Source: Dirofilaria immitis (lineage: Eukaryota; Nematoda; Chromadorea; Rhabditida; Onchocercidae). Taken from it: a stretch of 64,000 bases of DNA. Made by a program: the position numbers and the translations under genes. Where the stretch lies: positions 1,665,001 through 1,729,000 of the forward strand of contig JAKNDB010000085.1 in NCBI GenBank assembly GCA_024305405.1. Direction: 5' to 3'. The notes beneath the pieces are model-generated. The model had not been told where the DNA came from and searched no databases. It saw nothing but the letters and a program-made list of their open reading frames with translations. Position 1 is the first letter of the stretch. The number at the start of each line of letters is the position of its first letter. Shown in pieces: positions 61,101 to 64,000 of this stretch.

Positions 61101-64000
61101 AATTGTGTTTTACCGTCTTCACATCGTCCTAATACAGGTTATGAATTTTTCGTTCATATTATTTATTTTTGTTTCTTTGCATTTTTGCTTCTTTTATAAC
61201 AGTTGAAATTCTACTTCACTGATTATGAACAGTATGTTTTTGGCATATTAACTATAGTACTGAATTAGCTTTTACTAATTGAAAGAATAATATGTTCATA
61301 ATTATAGATTTGCTAGATTTGGATCCGTTACCATTAACAGCTCTGAAAAATGAAGCGTTCCAATCAATATACGGTTTTCAATTTTTTAATCCAGTACAGA
61401 CACAGGTTGTTTTTCTGGTTATTTTCAAGATCCTTTTTTTGTTTTAAAATCTTCTTGAAATTTTTGTACAGAGCAATTTATAAATTAATTTTATTACAGG
61501 TTTTCCACTGCTTATATAATACGGATAATAATGCTTTAATAGGCGCACCAACAGGTTCTGGTAAAACTCTTTGTGCTGAGCTAGCCATATATCGTATTTT
61601 TCGTGAATATCCGACTAAAAAGGTTTAGCTTATTGAAAGCGTTTTGGATTCTTTTTGAGGCTGTTACTTTTACGACAAGGATTTCGAAATTTAATGAAAT
61701 TCAGATTCCCCTACTGTTTTACATATTTCTAATATATATATATCTCATATATTTCTAAAGATCTCAAATTATTAGTTAACTTACATATTTGATCTTTTTT
61801 TCTAATTGATAAGTGAATTTCTGTTTCTAGTGTGTGTACATTGCACCGTTAAAAGCTTTGGTGCGTGAACGTGTTTCTGATTGGAATGAAAAATTTCGAA
61901 AGCTAAATATAAGGTTACTTTTCTCTATTTCTTTGTGTATTATTCTCCAAAGTAAAATTAATTTATATCTTGTATCTTCTATTTTGACTTTAAATTATAC
62001 TGTCATTCGTTTGTTTTCTTCTAATAATCTGCAAGATGTTTTTGCTTCCTGAAAGTTTTCAATTTTATGGATTTAATTATTTATAAGATTTAACTATATT
62101 CTGGTTGACTTGAACTTTTTAGGATAGTTGAGCTTACTGGTGATCATTCACCAGATATTCGCAGCTTGAGTTCAGCTAAAATTGTAATCACGACGCCAGA
62201 AAAATGGGATGGTGTAACACGTAGTTGGGAAATTCGTCAATATGTCAAGGATGTAGCGCTATTAATTGTGGATGAAATTCATCTTTTAGGCGTTGAAAGA
62301 GGTGCTGTATTGGAGGCAATTATAACAAGGTTGGCCTCACATAATTCCTTCATTTTTAATTCCTGTTTCTTGATGCTATATACCTATATCTTGAGTATTG
62401 GGAATTAAAGATCACTTCAGGAATTTTTTCAGATTGAAGTTGATGGTTGCAAAACAAGAATCACACAACTGTGTTCGTGTAATTGGTCTTTCTACTGCTC
62501 TTGCTAATGCAGGAGATGTGGCAGAATGGTTAGGTATTGCGGATGTAGGTTAAATTAATAAGTGTTACTGTTTTTTCTTTTTCATTTGAATATCCACAGC
62601 TCAAAGAATTGAAAATATGGTAAATCTTGCATGTCTTATAAAAAAGTAATTTCAGGCTGGACTTTTCAATTTTCGACCAAACGTGCGACCTGTACCTATC
62701 GAAGTGCATATTGCAGGTTTCTCAGGTCAACATTATTGTCCTCGAATGGCTTTGATGAATCGGCCAGCTTTCAAAGGTGTTTCTATTTTAAAAAATTTTT
62801 CATTCGTTAGTCATTTTCAAATCATCAGTTCAACTTCGTATGGTAATTTGTTGGAAATTTTAGTTCTTTATATATATATATATATATAACCTTGACTGTA
62901 TTTTCCTTGCTTATTGAAGTTTGCTTTAGCAATCAAAAGTTATTCTCCTTGTAAACCAACTCTCATATTTGTGGCATCAAGACGACAGACGCGTTTAACG
63001 GCATTAGCATTTGTTTCTCAACTTGTTACAGATGATGATCCGCGACAATGGCTTCACATGGATATGGAAGAGGTATGGTCACATATTGTATTATTCAATG
63101 AAAATTCGACAGTTAAGCTTAAAATATGATGTAAAGATCAGATCTTCTAGGAAGATATACAGAATCATTTAATAATTGGATGATGAATAGTTTCTTGACT
63201 TTTTTTAACGAGTTAAAATTTTTGATAGTATGACTTGCCATATTGTTAAGAAGAATATTTTGAGGAAGCATTTATTCAAGATGATTAAATGATAAAACGA
63301 TTGTTCAATATTAAGTGCAGCATTTTTGCTTCCCAGAAAATTCCAGAAATACCAGAATCTTCTGCACTGATTTGAATGTCTTGATAATACCCATTTCATT
63401 ACAGCTTGAGCAATTGATTGCAACAATAAAAGATGAGAATTTGAAGTTAACGTTACCATTCGGCGTGGGAATGCATCATGCTGGCTTGCAGAAGCATGAA
63501 AAGGACATTGTTGAACGAGTAATAAAATCTTGAAATTTGCTTATTTTGATTTTTCAACTTGAGTATAATACTTTTTTATGTATATTCAAAAGATGAGGGT
63601 AACTAATGAAGAAATACTTTCTCTTATTTCGCATTTTCTAATAGCAGACTAGCATTATGGAAATATTCTTCAGTTAAGTTATACGTAGCCGAAATCAAGA
63701 CCTTTGTTTTTCCTTTATGTTAAAATAATTTCCAATTCCAGCTCTATGTGGAAAAGAAGATTCAAGTTATGGTGGCTACAGCAACTTTAGCATGGGGCAT
63801 TAATATGCCGGCACATTTAGTCATTATTAAAGGAACCGAATATTATGATGGGAAAACTCATAAATATATTGATTTCCCAGTTACCGGTGAGTTTGATCTC
63901 TTATGTTTGAAATTTTTTTTTTGTAAATTATCCTTTTATTTTTCGAAATAAACTTTATTTCTGTGTCGAATAAAAATCTGAAAGAATAATAATTAAGATA
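52150..64000 (+). CDS. ascc3: ASCC3, tandem-cassette Ski2-like helicase of the ASC-1 complex (3' end outside window)
   Basis: DNA/RNA 3'-5' helicase acting in alkylation-damage repair and in splitting collided ribosomes. 33 exons are visible: 52150-52278, 52443-52568, 52831-52962, 53432-53628, 53717-53846, 54330-54452, 54614-54728, 54848-54933, 55103-55243, 55823-55984, 56246-56394, 56597-56777, 57001-57066, 57310-57501, 57741-57845, 58067-58195, 58464-58669, 58830-59004, 59282-59395, 59482-59678, 59838-59935, 60102-60195, 60609-60765, 60966-61137, 61308-61405, 61500-61622, 61831-61913, 62123-62329, 62433-62544, 62656-62776, 62930-63072, 63405-63518, 63742-63886. Cassette 1: [73 protein letters not shown], then Sec63-like domain. 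Cassette 2: [52 protein letters not shown] motif, [13 protein letters not shown]. The wording matches ASCC3 rather than Brr2. The N-terminus is shorter than in vertebrates. Frame breaks: T5 at 57750-57754 (one base lost) and the exon 17-18 join (58669/58830). Confidence 0.95.
59038..59127. repeat. 45-bp tandem duplication in an ASCC3 intron
   Basis: TCCATCAGTAGTTCGAATAA at 59038 recurs at 59083 with two differences, in the intron 59005-59281. Confidence 0.9.

Noticed and set aside
1..64000. CRISPR arrays, tRNA or rRNA genes, integrated virus or intact transposon
   Set aside because: No regularly spaced repeats, no cloverleaf with promoter boxes, and no transposase, reverse transcriptase or viral frame was recognised on either strand.

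Overview
The window is AT-rich animal DNA from a nematode, most likely a parasitic spirurid or filarial worm. The evidence is many small exons joined by AT-rich introns with GT...TTTTAG/TTTCAG borders, ShKT and C-type lectin secreted proteins, a worm-style tau-tubulin/casein-kinase-1 kinase, and several nematode-type secreted families. The assignment to Spirurida is an inference from composition and gene style. I recognised no tRNA, rRNA, CRISPR array, operon of prokaryotic type or intact transposon.

Layout. 1-1.3 kb is microsatellite and low-complexity DNA. 3.35-6.44 kb (+) is a CCCH zinc-finger gene. 6.4-11.2 kb is mostly non-coding, with one doubtful small secreted-peptide gene near 9.85-10.25 kb. 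11.2-17.2 kb (-) holds two tandem copies of an eight-exon gene for a presumably secreted nematode-type protein. 18-18.5 kb carries a 22-bp tandem repeat and a perfect 25-bp inverted repeat. 19.6-27.9 kb (+) is a long gene for a cysteine-rich secreted protein built of modules ending in Cys-Cys-Cys. 29.2-31.0 kb (-) is a NEPRO-like gene. 31-37 kb is repeat-rich and holds one small possible gene behind a perfect DR1 nuclear-receptor element, plus two unassigned exons. 37.2-39.5 kb (-) is a secreted ShKT + C-type lectin protein.

The right third is housekeeping. It contains DCAF13/SOF1 (+, 40.3-43.3 kb, small-subunit rRNA processing), a TTBK-like kinase (-, 44.0-46.2 kb), CCT2 (-, 47.0-50.35 kb, chaperonin TRiC beta subunit) and, divergently from CCT2, the tandem-cassette helicase ASCC3 (+, 52.15 kb to beyond the right edge). 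ASCC3 (ribosome rescue and alkylation repair), DCAF13 and CCT2 are all broadly conserved. The left two thirds encode lineage-specific secreted products.

The strongest unexpected signal is technical or biological. Nearly every well-conserved gene needs one extra base at a short A or T run (usually A5/T5) to stay in frame. I count about 20 such places, including three in CCT2, two in DCAF13 and three in the kinase. Apart from one exon 1-2 junction and one exon 17-18 junction, every other splice junction I checked keeps phase. Systematic under-calling of homopolymers in the assembly is the simplest explanation, so frameshifts here should not be read as pseudogenes without reads or RNA. Exon coordinates below are given as seen; the missing bases are not added.
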